The position numbers and the translations under genes are program-made. The notes under the pieces were generated by a model. The model saw only the letters and a list, made by a program, of their open reading frames with translations. It was not told the origin of the DNA and made no database searches. Shown here in pieces: positions 51,112-58,733 of a stretch of 64,000 bases of DNA (the stretch's first letter is position 1; each line of letters opens with the position of its first letter). The stretch comes from Acidimicrobiia bacterium (GTDB lineage Bacteria; Actinomycetota; Acidimicrobiia; IMCC26256; PALSA-610), in NCBI GenBank assembly GCA_036271555.1, contig DATBAK010000019.1, positions 1 through 64,000 of the forward strand, in the 5' to 3' direction.

Positions 51112-51435
51112 CCCGGTCGTCACCTACAGATCTGCCGATCGGCCCGCGCGCAGAGCGGTGGCGGATCGGGCGTTGTGAGCGCGTGGCCGACTGCCACGGC
51201 GTTCCGAGGAGTGGGCCTGACGCGGGCAAGCCCACGACATCGATCGGAAGCAGCTGCGGGAAAGCAGCGGGTCTCGCGGCGCGATCTGCAATACGGAGCT
51301 CACTCAACTCGACGGCCTGGAGGCGAGTCGGCGACGAGACTCGCATTCGCCGTCGCGCCGGTCCCGCGGGGTCGGCGCCTGAGCGCGATCGACGCCGGAG
51401 CACCGGCGCAGCGTGTCACCTGCAGCAATGTTGGT
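51112..51435. other. 324-bp region before tRNA-Pro without a supportable gene
   Basis: Open frames here (for example from 51175) run into the tRNA and have no protein motif. I searched it by eye for a tRNA-Sec and found none. Confidence 0.45.
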
Positions 51436-51513
51436 TGGTCGGGGCGCCGGGATTTGAACCCGGGACCTCAGCGTCCCGAACGCTGCGCGCTAACCAAGCT
51501 GCGCTACGCCCCG
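51436..51513 (-). tRNA. tRNA-Pro (anticodon CGG), CCA encoded
   Basis: A 78-nt tRNA on the minus strand. The 7-bp acceptor stem is CGGGGCG / CGCCCCG, the anticodon stem CAGCG / CGCTG encloses TTCGGGA with anticodon CGG, and the T arm CCGGG-TTCAAAT-CCCGG is perfect. The discriminator A is followed by an encoded CCA (51438-51436). It reads CCG proline codons, which are frequent at this GC content. Confidence 0.97.
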
Positions 51514-51556
51514 TGGGAGAGATGAGTGTAGTGGTCGAGCCTGCGAAGGCCTCCGG

Positions 51557-52327
51557 TCAATCAGCCGTGTCCGGGGGTGCCGCGGCGAGCGCGGCGAGAA
51601 CGGTCTCCGCGAGCTCGGGGCGGCACACGAGCAGGTCGGGGAGATACGGATCGGGCTGGTTGTAGACGAGGGGCGAGCCGTCGAGTCGCGACACGTGCAG
51701 CCCCGCGGCCGCGGCGACGCCGACCGGCGCGGCCGAGTCCCACTCGTACTGTCCGCCGCCATGCGCGTAGACGTCGGCTTCGCCGCGCACGACCGCCATC
51801 GTCTTGGCGCCCGCCGAGCCCATCGGCACGAGCTCGGCCGTCATCGTCGACGCGAGGAACTCGGTCACCTTCGGTGGCCGCGTGCGGCTGACGACGAGGC
51901 GGACTGCGCCGGCGTGCGCCGGCGCGAGCGAGGGCGGGTTCGCGGTCGACAGCACCTCGCCCAGCGCGGGCAACGCGACCGCGGCCGCGACCGGCGTGCC
52001 CGCGACGACGAGCGCGACGTGCACGGCCCAGTCGGGTCGTCCGAACTCCGCGAACTCGCGCGTGCCGTCGAGCGGGTCGACGATCCAGACGCGCTCGGCC
52101 GCGAGTCGGATCGGGTCGTCCTTCGACTCCTCCGACAACACCGCGTCGTCGGGTCGCTCACGCGCGAGCTCGGCGAGGATCAGCTCGTTGCTCGTGAGGT
52201 CGCCGCGGCTGCGCGTCGTCTTGTCGTCGACGCCTTCTGACTGCGCGGTCGCGCGCACCTCGAGCAGCAGCTCGCCGGCCCGCTGCGCGATCGCGGCGGC
52301 CAGCTCGTCGTCGGAGAGGGCGGTCAC
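51557..52327 (-). CDS. cysQ: 3'(2'),5'-bisphosphate nucleotidase, CysQ-type inositol-phosphatase family
   Basis: A 256-residue Mg-dependent phosphatase. The metal motifs are LSEES (about residues 64-68), WIVDPLDGTREF (about 81-92) and the C-terminal YEWDSAAPVGVAAAAGL. It is likely to hydrolyse 3'-phosphoadenosine 5'-phosphate, the by-product of sulfate assimilation, or an inositol phosphate. The GTG start overlaps the stop of the receiver-domain gene (GTGA), so the two are co-translated. Confidence 0.92.
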   Translation of the reverse strand: MTALSDDELAAAIAQRAGELLLEVRATAQSEGVDDKTTRSRGDLTSNELILAELARERPDDAVLSEESKDDPIRLAAERVWIVDPLDGTREFAEFGRPDWAVHVALVVAGTPVAAAVALPALGEVLSTANPPSLAPAHAGAVRLVVSRTRPPKVTEFLASTMTAELVPMGSAGAKTMAVVRGEADVYAHGGGQYEWDSAAPVGVAAAAGLHVSRLDGSPLVYNQPDPYLPDLLVCRPELAETVLAALAAAPPDTAD

Positions 52328-52749
52328 GCGTCGGCCGCGGCGTCGGCGGCTTCGCGCTCTTCACTCGCGATGCGCTCGGCCCGCTCCGCGAGCAGTCGCT
52401 TCGCCGTCCGCCGGAGCGTGCCCGCGTCGACCGGCTTCACGAGCACGGCCTCCACGTCGGCGCGCGTCGCGAGGAAGCGGTCGGCCTCGCGGTCGAGCAG
52501 CAACAGGAGCGTGCTGTGCGGGAGCCGCCACGCCGACTCCTCGTTGCGCAGGTCGATCGCGACGGCGATCCCGCCCATGTTGGCGATCTGGAGGTCGAGC
52601 ACCACGAGGTCGGGGTCGTGCTCGAGCACCGCGCCCTTGACCTCCTGGCCGCGCGTGACCTCGACCACTTCCTGGCCCGGCCCGACGAAGGCGGTGCGCA
52701 CCTGGTTGCGCACCCACTCGGCTTCGGCGGCGACGAGGATCGTGGTCAC
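52324..52749 (-). CDS. Atypical response-regulator receiver protein
   Basis: A 141-residue single-domain protein of CheY fold. The phosphoacceptor aspartate in LVVLDLQI and the lysine in VLVKPVD are in place. The acidic pair that normally follows ILVVDDD is replaced by AAEAE, and the Ser/Thr switch is replaced by LLLLLD. Phosphorylation may thus be impaired. There is no output domain. TAACGT 8 nt before the GTG is a candidate -10 box. It is the first gene of a pair with cysQ and lies 11 bp after the ATPase gene. Confidence 0.8.
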   Translation of the reverse strand: MTTILVAAEAEWVRNQVRTAFVGPGQEVVEVTRGQEVKGAVLEHDPDLVVLDLQIANMGGIAVAIDLRNEESAWRLPHSTLLLLLDREADRFLATRADVEAVLVKPVDAGTLRRTAKRLLAERAERIASEEREAADAAADA

Positions 52750-52760
52750 GGCCGGGGACG

Positions 52761-53891
52761 TTACTCGCCGAAGATCTCGGCGCCGATCTCGGAGAGGGCG
52801 TCGAGGTCGTGCACGTCGTGGGCGAGGAACGGCACGTACGCGACCGCGGCGTCGCCGACCCACTCCTCGAGGTCGGCGAGGTGCGAGCGCTCTCGCGCCG
52901 CGATCTCGTTGAAGTCGGCGAGGTTGTCGTAGAGCGCGGCGAGGCGTACGCCCGCGTCGCCGTCGACGGTGCGTAGCTCGCCCGCACGCAGCCGCAAACC
53001 CTCGGCGAGCTCGTCGCCGAACGCGGGATGCACGCGGTTGACGATCAGGGCCGCGATCGACCGATCCTCCGACGCGAGCCGGCGCGCGAAGTACGACGCC
53101 TCGTCGATCGCGTCGCGACGCGGCGAAGTGACGAGCACGAACGCGGCACCGCCGTCGGCGAGGAGCGCGCGCACGCGGGTCGCGCGGTCGCGAAACCCGG
53201 CTTCCATGCCCTCGAACGCTCGGAAGAACGCGACGATGTCGTCGACGACCTCGGTACCGACGACGCGCGAGATCGTGCGCAGGAACGTCTGCACCGCGAC
53301 GCTGGCGACGCGCAGATACGCGCGCGTCGGCATCATCAAGAGACGGAAGATGCGGTTGTCGAGCATGCGCAACAGCCGGTCGGGCGCGTCGAGGAAGTCG
53401 AGCGCGTGTCGCGTCGGCGGCGTGTCGACGACGATGAGCTCGAAGCCACCGTCGTCGTGCAGCTCGTACAGCTTCTCCATCGCCATGTACTCCTGCGTGC
53501 CCGAGAGCGCGCCCGAGACGTTGCGGTAGAAGCCGTTGTCGAGGATCCGCTGCGCCTGTTCCTCACCGCCCGCGTACCGCGTGACGAGACGGTCGAACGT
53601 CGTCTTGGTGTCGAGCATGAGCGCGGAGAGACGACCGCCGCGCGGCGCCGCGCCCGACGGATCCCACATCGCGCGCGGCACCTCCGACGGCGAGTCCGAG
53701 AGCTCGTCGAGTCCCAACGCGTTCGCGAGCCGCTTCGCCGGATCGATCGTGACGACGACCGCGTCGCGCCCTCGACGTGCGGCCGCCTGCGCGATCACCG
53801 CCGCGGTCGTGGTCTTGCCGACACCGCCGCTGCCGCAGCAGATGATGATCGAGTCCTTCTCGATCAGCTGAGCGAGCGCCGGGTTCGTCAC
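52761..53891 (-). CDS. Get3/ArsA-like ATPase, second of a pair (BagB-like)
   Basis: A 376-residue deviant-Walker ATPase of the ArsA/Get3 family. The P-loop is CGSGGVGKTTTA at about residues 19-30; the signature lysine of KGGVGKT, which reaches across the dimer, is replaced by Ser. Switch I/II (VVTIDPAKRLANALG and LIVVDTPPTRHALDFLDAP) are intact. The gene overlaps its partner upstream by 4 nt. Position and order match the mycobacterial pair Rv3679-Rv3680 next to whiB4, which forms a Get3-like complex. Confidence 0.9.
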   Translation of the reverse strand: MTNPALAQLIEKDSIIICCGSGGVGKTTTAAVIAQAAARRGRDAVVVTIDPAKRLANALGLDELSDSPSEVPRAMWDPSGAAPRGGRLSALMLDTKTTFDRLVTRYAGGEEQAQRILDNGFYRNVSGALSGTQEYMAMEKLYELHDDGGFELIVVDTPPTRHALDFLDAPDRLLRMLDNRIFRLLMMPTRAYLRVASVAVQTFLRTISRVVGTEVVDDIVAFFRAFEGMEAGFRDRATRVRALLADGGAAFVLVTSPRRDAIDEASYFARRLASEDRSIAALIVNRVHPAFGDELAEGLRLRAGELRTVDGDAGVRLAALYDNLADFNEIAARERSHLADLEEWVGDAAVAYVPFLAHDVHDLDALSEIGAEIFGE

Positions 53892-54859
53892 GACCCAACT
53901 GCGGAGGGTTCGGGCAGCAGCTCGATCTGCGCGGTCAACGCGTCGGCGAGGTGATGGATCTCGCGGCGGCCGAGCTCGGAGTGGAACAGGAACGGCAACC
54001 GCAGCTGGGGCAACGGCAACCGGTCCGCGAGGCGCGCCGCCTGCTCCTGCTGGATCGCGTACCGCGCGGCGCGAAACTCGGCCGCGTGCGCGAGGTCTTC
54101 GGCTTCGCGCGGCGACACGAACCGGTCGATCGTCGTCGCGTCGGCCGCGATCGCGTCGGGAGCCGCCGCCGCGAGCGCGTACTCGGGCGCGTCGTAGCAC
54201 CCGTTCACCACCACCGGTCCGAGTGCGACGCCGGCGCGGTCCTCGATCGCGAACGCGGTGTCGACGAGCTCGTTGACGGGCGTCTCTTCCGGAATCGTCA
54301 CGAGGATCACCTGGCAGCGCAGCGGATCCGACAGCAGCTCGATGACGTCCTGCGCCTGCTTGCGCACCGGACCGACACGCACCGCGTCGACGAGACCGCG
54401 CGCCGAGAGCAGGAACGAGATCGCGTGCCCGGCCGCGGGCGCGTCGAGCACGATGAGATCCGCGGTGCGGTCCTGCTCGATGCTCTTCACCTTGCCGAGC
54501 ACGAGGATGTCCTTCATCCCGGGCACCGCGGTCGCGACCACGTCGAGCGCGCCCGACGCCGCGAGGCGTTTCGAGATGCGCTTCATGCCGTGGCTCACGA
54601 GGTAGTCGAGGAGCGCGGCGTCCGGCGTGAGCGTGCGGGCGATGATGCCGTCGTCGAGGTGCGCTTCGTCGTAGGTGAGCGCGGGGCGATCGAAGGCGGA
54701 CGCGAGCCCCGATTTGCCCTCGACTTCCACGATGAGCACGCTCATGCCCGTGCGGGCCGCGGCCACCGCGAGTGCGGCGGTCACGGTGGTCTTTCCGACT
54801 CCACCCTTGCCCGCCACGATCACGACGCGCGACGTGGAGCAGAAACGGGCCGGCTCCAT
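53888..54859 (-). CDS. Get3/ArsA-like ATPase, first of a pair (BagA-like)
   Basis: A 323-residue ATPase with an intact deviant Walker A, AGKGGVGKTT (residues 13-22), including the signature lysine. Switch regions are EVEGKSGLASAF and DLIVLDAPAAGHAISFLLS. It probably forms a heterodimer with the second ATPase, each supplying half a site. ATG 54859 is preferred over 54868: TAGCAT (54872-54867) is a -10 box that ends 7 nt before 54859 and overlaps 54868. It is divergent from the NfeD gene. Confidence 0.9.
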   Translation of the reverse strand: MEPARFCSTSRVVIVAGKGGVGKTTVTAALAVAAARTGMSVLIVEVEGKSGLASAFDRPALTYDEAHLDDGIIARTLTPDAALLDYLVSHGMKRISKRLAASGALDVVATAVPGMKDILVLGKVKSIEQDRTADLIVLDAPAAGHAISFLLSARGLVDAVRVGPVRKQAQDVIELLSDPLRCQVILVTIPEETPVNELVDTAFAIEDRAGVALGPVVVNGCYDAPEYALAAAAPDAIAADATTIDRFVSPREAEDLAHAAEFRAARYAIQQEQAARLADRLPLPQLRLPFLFHSELGRREIHHLADALTAQIELLPEPSAVGS

Positions 54860-54866
54860 CCCCTGC

Positions 54867-54876
54867 ATGCTACGGG
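54867..54876. promoter_or_regulatory. Overlapping divergent -10 boxes of the ATPase pair and nfeD
   Basis: On the minus strand TAGCAT (54872-54867) serves ATG 54859, with 7 nt between. On the plus strand TACGGG (54871-54876) serves ATG 54884, also with 7 nt between. The two boxes share two bases, so the two promoters cannot be opened at the same time. Confidence 0.5.
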
Positions 54877-54883
54877 AGTGACG

Positions 54884-56254
54884 ATGCGACCCTTCCACCA
54901 ACGTCGGCGCTGGTGGATGGGGGTGTGCGCCGCCGTCGCGCTCGCTGCGCCGCTGCTCGGCGCGTTCGCCGGAGCCGCCCGCGCGGCGACACCCGCGTCG
55001 CTCCCCGGCATCGACGTCGTGCAGGTGCAAGGGCTCGTCGATCCGCCGAACGCGAGCCTGATTCGCGGCGCGATCGACCGCGCCGAGCACCGCCACTCGA
55101 CGCTGCTCGTGTTCCAACTCGACTCCAGCGGCGCGGTCGACGTCGACGTCGCCGCGCTCGCGAAGCGCATTCACGAGGCGACCGTGCCGATCGCGGTGTG
55201 GATCGGGCCGACCGGCTCGACCGCGCGCGGTGGCGCCGCGGTGCTCGCGGAGTCGGCCGCGGTGCTGTCGATCACACCCGGATCACACGTCGGTCCTGCG
55301 ACGCCGGTGCGCCTCGATCATCCCGGCGACGAGATCGCGCCGTCGGTCGACGCGTGGATCGCGGCGAACGTGCCGTCGTCGCGCCAGAGCGCGACGAAGC
55401 GGCTCTTCGACGGCGCGCGTCTGAACGCCGACGACGCGGGCGCGTCGCACACCGTCGACCGCGTCGACAACGTGCTCGGCGACCTCGTCGTCGGCCTCGA
55501 CAACAAGACCGTGCAGACCGCGGCCGGCGCGCGCCGCCTCTCGACCGCGACCGTCATCGGCACCGGGCGCGGCCGGCGCAAGCAGCCGAACCAGGACGTC
55601 CGCTTCTCCAAGCTCGGACTCGGCGATCAGCTGCTGCACACACTCGACGGCCCGTGGGTCGCGTACATGCTGTTCGTCGCGGGCCTCGCGCTGCTGGTGT
55701 TCGAGTTCTACACGGCGTCGATCGGGCTCGCGGGGCTCGTCGGCGCGCTCGCGCTCGTCGGCGGCCTCACCGGCTTCTCGCACCTCCCGGTGCAGTGGTG
55801 GGCGGTCGGTCTCCTCATGTTCGGCATCTTCGGGTTCACCGTCGATGTGCAGGCGGGCACGCTCGGTGTGTGGACGGGCATCGGTGCCGCCGGGCTCGTC
55901 GCGGGCTCGCTCACGCTCTACGGCGGCTCGTCGCGCCTCGACCCGACGTGGTGGTCGATCGTGATCGTGTGCGGGTTGACGGCCACCTTCATGGTCGGCG
56001 GCATGACCGCGATGATCCGATCGCGTTTCGCGACGCCGACGGTGGGGCGCGAGGGGCTCGTGGGCGAGATGGGCACCGCGGAGGTGGCGGTCGATCCCGA
56101 TGGTGTCGTCCGACTACGTGGCGCGCGATGGCGCGCGCGCACGAATCGCGCGACACCGATCCCGGCGGGCGATGCGATCCGTGTCGTGGCCATCGACGGC
56201 CTCGTGCTCGAAGTGGAACCCGAGAGCGGCGGCGCGCGCGAAATCCATACCTGA
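54884..56254 (+). CDS. NfeD-family protein with ClpP-like domain
   Basis: A 456-residue membrane protein. A signal or anchor helix (about residues 12-34) is followed by a ClpP/SppA-like domain (LLVFQLDSSGAVDVDVAALA, VPIAVWIGPTGSTARGGAAV, and ITPGSHVGPATPV). Four hydrophobic helices and a C-terminal OB-fold NfeD domain (EGLVGEMGTAEVAVDPDG, RGARWRARTNRATPIPAGD) follow. In the GPTGSTARGGAAV motif the catalytic serine position reads STARG, so check catalysis. Relatives act with stomatins in membrane quality control. No stomatin gene follows. Confidence 0.9.
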   Translation: MRPFHQRRRWWMGVCAAVALAAPLLGAFAGAARAATPASLPGIDVVQVQGLVDPPNASLIRGAIDRAEHRHSTLLVFQLDSSGAVDVDVAALAKRIHEATVPIAVWIGPTGSTARGGAAVLAESAAVLSITPGSHVGPATPVRLDHPGDEIAPSVDAWIAANVPSSRQSATKRLFDGARLNADDAGASHTVDRVDNVLGDLVVGLDNKTVQTAAGARRLSTATVIGTGRGRRKQPNQDVRFSKLGLGDQLLHTLDGPWVAYMLFVAGLALLVFEFYTASIGLAGLVGALALVGGLTGFSHLPVQWWAVGLLMFGIFGFTVDVQAGTLGVWTGIGAAGLVAGSLTLYGGSSRLDPTWWSIVIVCGLTATFMVGGMTAMIRSRFATPTVGREGLVGEMGTAEVAVDPDGVVRLRGARWRARTNRATPIPAGDAIRVVAIDGLVLEVEPESGGAREIHT

Positions 56255-56320
56255 CCCTTGTCGGGGAGAAGCAACGGGCAGTACCTTCCGCCGCGTTGCC
56301 CACTCCGAGGGGGGAAAGGG

Positions 56321-56587
56321 ATGCTGGCAACCGGGACGGTCGCTGACATTTGGCAGGTCAAAGCCGCCTGCCGGGGTCCTGAGTCGCGCGTCTTCTTTCC
56401 GCCGACATGGCCGGAGCGACGCGAGGAACGGGACGCGCGCGAGAACCGCGCCAAGGCGATCTGCAACGCGTGTGCCGTGCGCGTGGCGTGCCTCGAGTAC
56501 GCGCTGCAGATCCGCGAGCCGCACGGCATCTGGGGCGGTCTCACCGAGAACGAGCGCCGCGCGGTGCTCGATCGTCGCTCGGGGTAG
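56321..56587 (+). CDS. WhiB-family Fe-S transcription factor
   Basis: An 88-residue protein with four cluster cysteines, Cys17, Cys48, Cys51 and Cys57 (C-x30-C-x2-C-x5-C). The conserved turn GIWGGLTENERR is at about residues 69-80. The basic tail is short. ATG 56321 has a strong ribosome site (GGGGGGAAAGGG). Its place beside the Get3-like pair suggests a WhiB4-like, redox-sensing regulator, in line with the mycobacterial whiB4 locus; this is inference from synteny. Confidence 0.94.
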   Translation: MLATGTVADIWQVKAACRGPESRVFFPPTWPERREERDARENRAKAICNACAVRVACLEYALQIREPHGIWGGLTENERRAVLDRRSG

Positions 56588-56606
56588 CGCCGCGCGAACC
56601 GACCCG

Positions 56607-56621
56607 TAAGCTCGGGCCATG
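56607..56621 (+). promoter_or_regulatory. -10 box and leaderless start of the DUF3467 gene
   Basis: TAAGCT (56607-56612), 6 nt, then ATG 56619. There is no ribosome site in the gap. Confidence 0.5.
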
Positions 56622-56948
56622 TCATCCGAACCGCAGGTCCGCTTCGAGATGTCGATCTCGGAGAACGAGGTCGTCGGCGTCTATTCGAACTTCCTCGGCG
56701 TGTGGCACACACCACACGAGTTCACGCTCGACTTCGCGGTCACGCAGCCCGCGATGCCGGGTACCGACGAGGACGGGAACGCGGTGACGCGGGTTCCGTG
56801 CCAGGTTGTCGCACGCGTGCGGGTTCCACCGACCGTCCTGTTCGATTTCCTGCGGACGATCAACGAGAACCTCTCGAACTACGAGTCGAGCTTCGGTTCG
56901 ATCCAGCGGCCGGACACGGGCGGCATCGTCTACCCGCCCGACGAGTAG
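56619..56948 (+). CDS. DUF3467 domain protein
   Basis: A 109-residue cytoplasmic protein (FEMSISENEVVGVYSNFLGV, PHEFTLDFAV, ARVRVPPTVLFDFLRTINEN). This is the DUF3467 pattern of a small beta-rich domain of unknown function found in many bacteria. The ATG lies 6 nt after a -10 box. The 3' end overlaps the convergent selB gene by 19 bp. Confidence 0.93.
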   Translation: MSSEPQVRFEMSISENEVVGVYSNFLGVWHTPHEFTLDFAVTQPAMPGTDEDGNAVTRVPCQVVARVRVPPTVLFDFLRTINENLSNYESSFGSIQRPDTGGIVYPPDE

Positions 56949-58729
56949 TTCGCCGCCCGCGGACCGGCGATGCGCTCGTCGCCGCGTCGACGGGTGATGC
57001 CTTCGGAATCGAGCCGCGTCGCGATCGGCACGACAAACTTGCGAGTCGAGCCGAGCAGATCGCGCACATCGGACAGCTTGAGCGCCGGCCGCGTGTCGAG
57101 CGCGCGGCTCACGCGCCGGCGCGCCTCCTCGACCGCTTCCGCGGCGAAGTAGATCCCGTCGAGCGCCACGACCGCGCCGTCCTTCACGAGCACGCGCACC
57201 ACGTCGGCGCCGACGCCTACCTCTGCCGGCGACGGCGGCGCGAACGGCGCGGCGCGCAATGCGTCGAGAAACCGCTGCGCGTCCGCCGGCAGTGTCGATG
57301 CGGCGCCGGTCGACACCACGTCGCGCTCCACGCGTAGCCGTTCGTCGGTCGCGAGCACCGCGCGCAGGCGGGGAACGTCGAGATCGAGGCGCGACGCGAG
57401 CACCGCGAGATCGATGCCGCGCTCGACGGGGTGGTCGCGCTCGTGGCGCTCGGTCACCGCGACGGCGCGCGCGAGCAGCGCGTCTCGAGTGTCGGTCGCG
57501 ACCGTCCACACGCCGACGACCGCCGCGTGGCCCCCGGCGACGACCGCGTCGAGCATTGTCTGCGCGCCGGCGAGATCCGTGCCTGCGAGCGCGTCGACGT
57601 CGTTGGCGCGCGCCCACGGCCGCGCCGCGAGCACACGTTCACCGAGCGGTCGGTCGAGGCGCGCGGGCGCGTCCGCGGCGCGTCGAGTCGGCGCGACGTC
57701 GAGCACGGTCGCGCCCGCGACGGTCGTGCGTCGAGCCGACGATCGCAGCACGAGCCGGTCGCCCGGCGCGAGAGGGAGGTGCGTGCCGGCGAGGCGGACG
57801 CGCACGAAGCGCGGATCGTCGAGCGCGCGCACGTGCGCGGGATGCACACCCGAGCCGACGTGCGCCTGGAGCACACCGCGCGTCACCGGCTCCTCGCCCG
57901 GCACCATCGTGAGCTCCGCGTCGAACGCGGTCACCGGCAACCACTGGCCGGGCACGACGAGCGCGTCGCCGCGCGCGACGTCGCCCCGCTCGATGCCCGC
58001 GAGGTTCACGGCGACGCGTGCGCCCGGCTCCGCGCGTGTCAGCCGGTCGTGGTGCGACTCGATACCGCGCACCCGCGCCCGCCGACCCGACGGCTCGACC
58101 ACGACCTCGTCGTCGACCGCGAGCGATCCGCCGCCGAGCGTCCCCGTGACGACCGTTCCCGCGCCGCGCGCCGCGAACGAACGGTCGACCCAAAGTCGCG
58201 GACGACCACGATCGGCCGCCGCGGGCGCGGCCGCGAGCACGCGCGTGAGCGTGGCCTTCACGTCGTCGAGACCACGACCCGACACCGCGTCGGCCACGAC
58301 CACGGGCCAGTCGCCGAGCGGCCGGTGCTCGAAGCGGTCCGCGAGCTCCAGCTGCGCGAGCTCGAGCGTGTCGGTGTCGACGAGGTCGGCCTTCGTGACG
58401 ACGACGAGCCCGTGCCCGACGCCGAGCAGCTCGAGGATGCGCGCGTGCTCTTCGGTCTGCGGCTTCCAACCCTCGTTGGCGGCGACGACGAGCATCGCGA
58501 CCTCGACCGCGCCGACCCCGGCGAGCATGTTCTTGATGAAGCGGATGTGACCGGGCACGTCGACGAAGCCGACGACGTCGCCGCCGAGCTCTGTGAACGC
58601 GAAGCCGAGGTCGATCGTCAGCCCGCGCGCCTTCTCCTCCGGGAAGCGATCCGGATCGGTGCCGGTGAGCGCGAGCACGAGCGTCGACTTGCCGTGATCG
58701 ACATGACCCGCGGTCGCGACGACGCGCAT
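56930..58729 (-). CDS. selB: Selenocysteine-specific translation elongation factor SelB
   Basis: A 599-residue GTPase that delivers Sec-tRNA to UGA codons. G1 is AGHVDHGKST (residues 7-16), G3 is DVPGH, G4 is TKAD, and SGRG follows. The GTPase and domain 2-3 region end near residue 340. C-terminal winged-helix domains, which bind the SECIS RNA, begin after residue 400 (HPVERGIDLAVLASRLDLDV, KLSDVRDLLGSTRKFVVPI). The start is 4 bp after the selA stop, so selA-selB form an operon. Confidence 0.96.
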   Translation of the reverse strand: MRVVATAGHVDHGKSTLVLALTGTDPDRFPEEKARGLTIDLGFAFTELGGDVVGFVDVPGHIRFIKNMLAGVGAVEVAMLVVAANEGWKPQTEEHARILELLGVGHGLVVVTKADLVDTDTLELAQLELADRFEHRPLGDWPVVVADAVSGRGLDDVKATLTRVLAAAPAAADRGRPRLWVDRSFAARGAGTVVTGTLGGGSLAVDDEVVVEPSGRRARVRGIESHHDRLTRAEPGARVAVNLAGIERGDVARGDALVVPGQWLPVTAFDAELTMVPGEEPVTRGVLQAHVGSGVHPAHVRALDDPRFVRVRLAGTHLPLAPGDRLVLRSSARRTTVAGATVLDVAPTRRAADAPARLDRPLGERVLAARPWARANDVDALAGTDLAGAQTMLDAVVAGGHAAVVGVWTVATDTRDALLARAVAVTERHERDHPVERGIDLAVLASRLDLDVPRLRAVLATDERLRVERDVVSTGAASTLPADAQRFLDALRAAPFAPPSPAEVGVGADVVRVLVKDGAVVALDGIYFAAEAVEEARRRVSRALDTRPALKLSDVRDLLGSTRKFVVPIATRLDSEGITRRRGDERIAGPRAANYSSGG

Positions 58730-58733
58730 CCGA

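Noticed and set aside
51112-51435. Possible tRNA-Sec near tRNA-Pro
   Set aside because: No acceptor stem with a TTCAAA-type anticodon loop and long variable arm was found on either strand.
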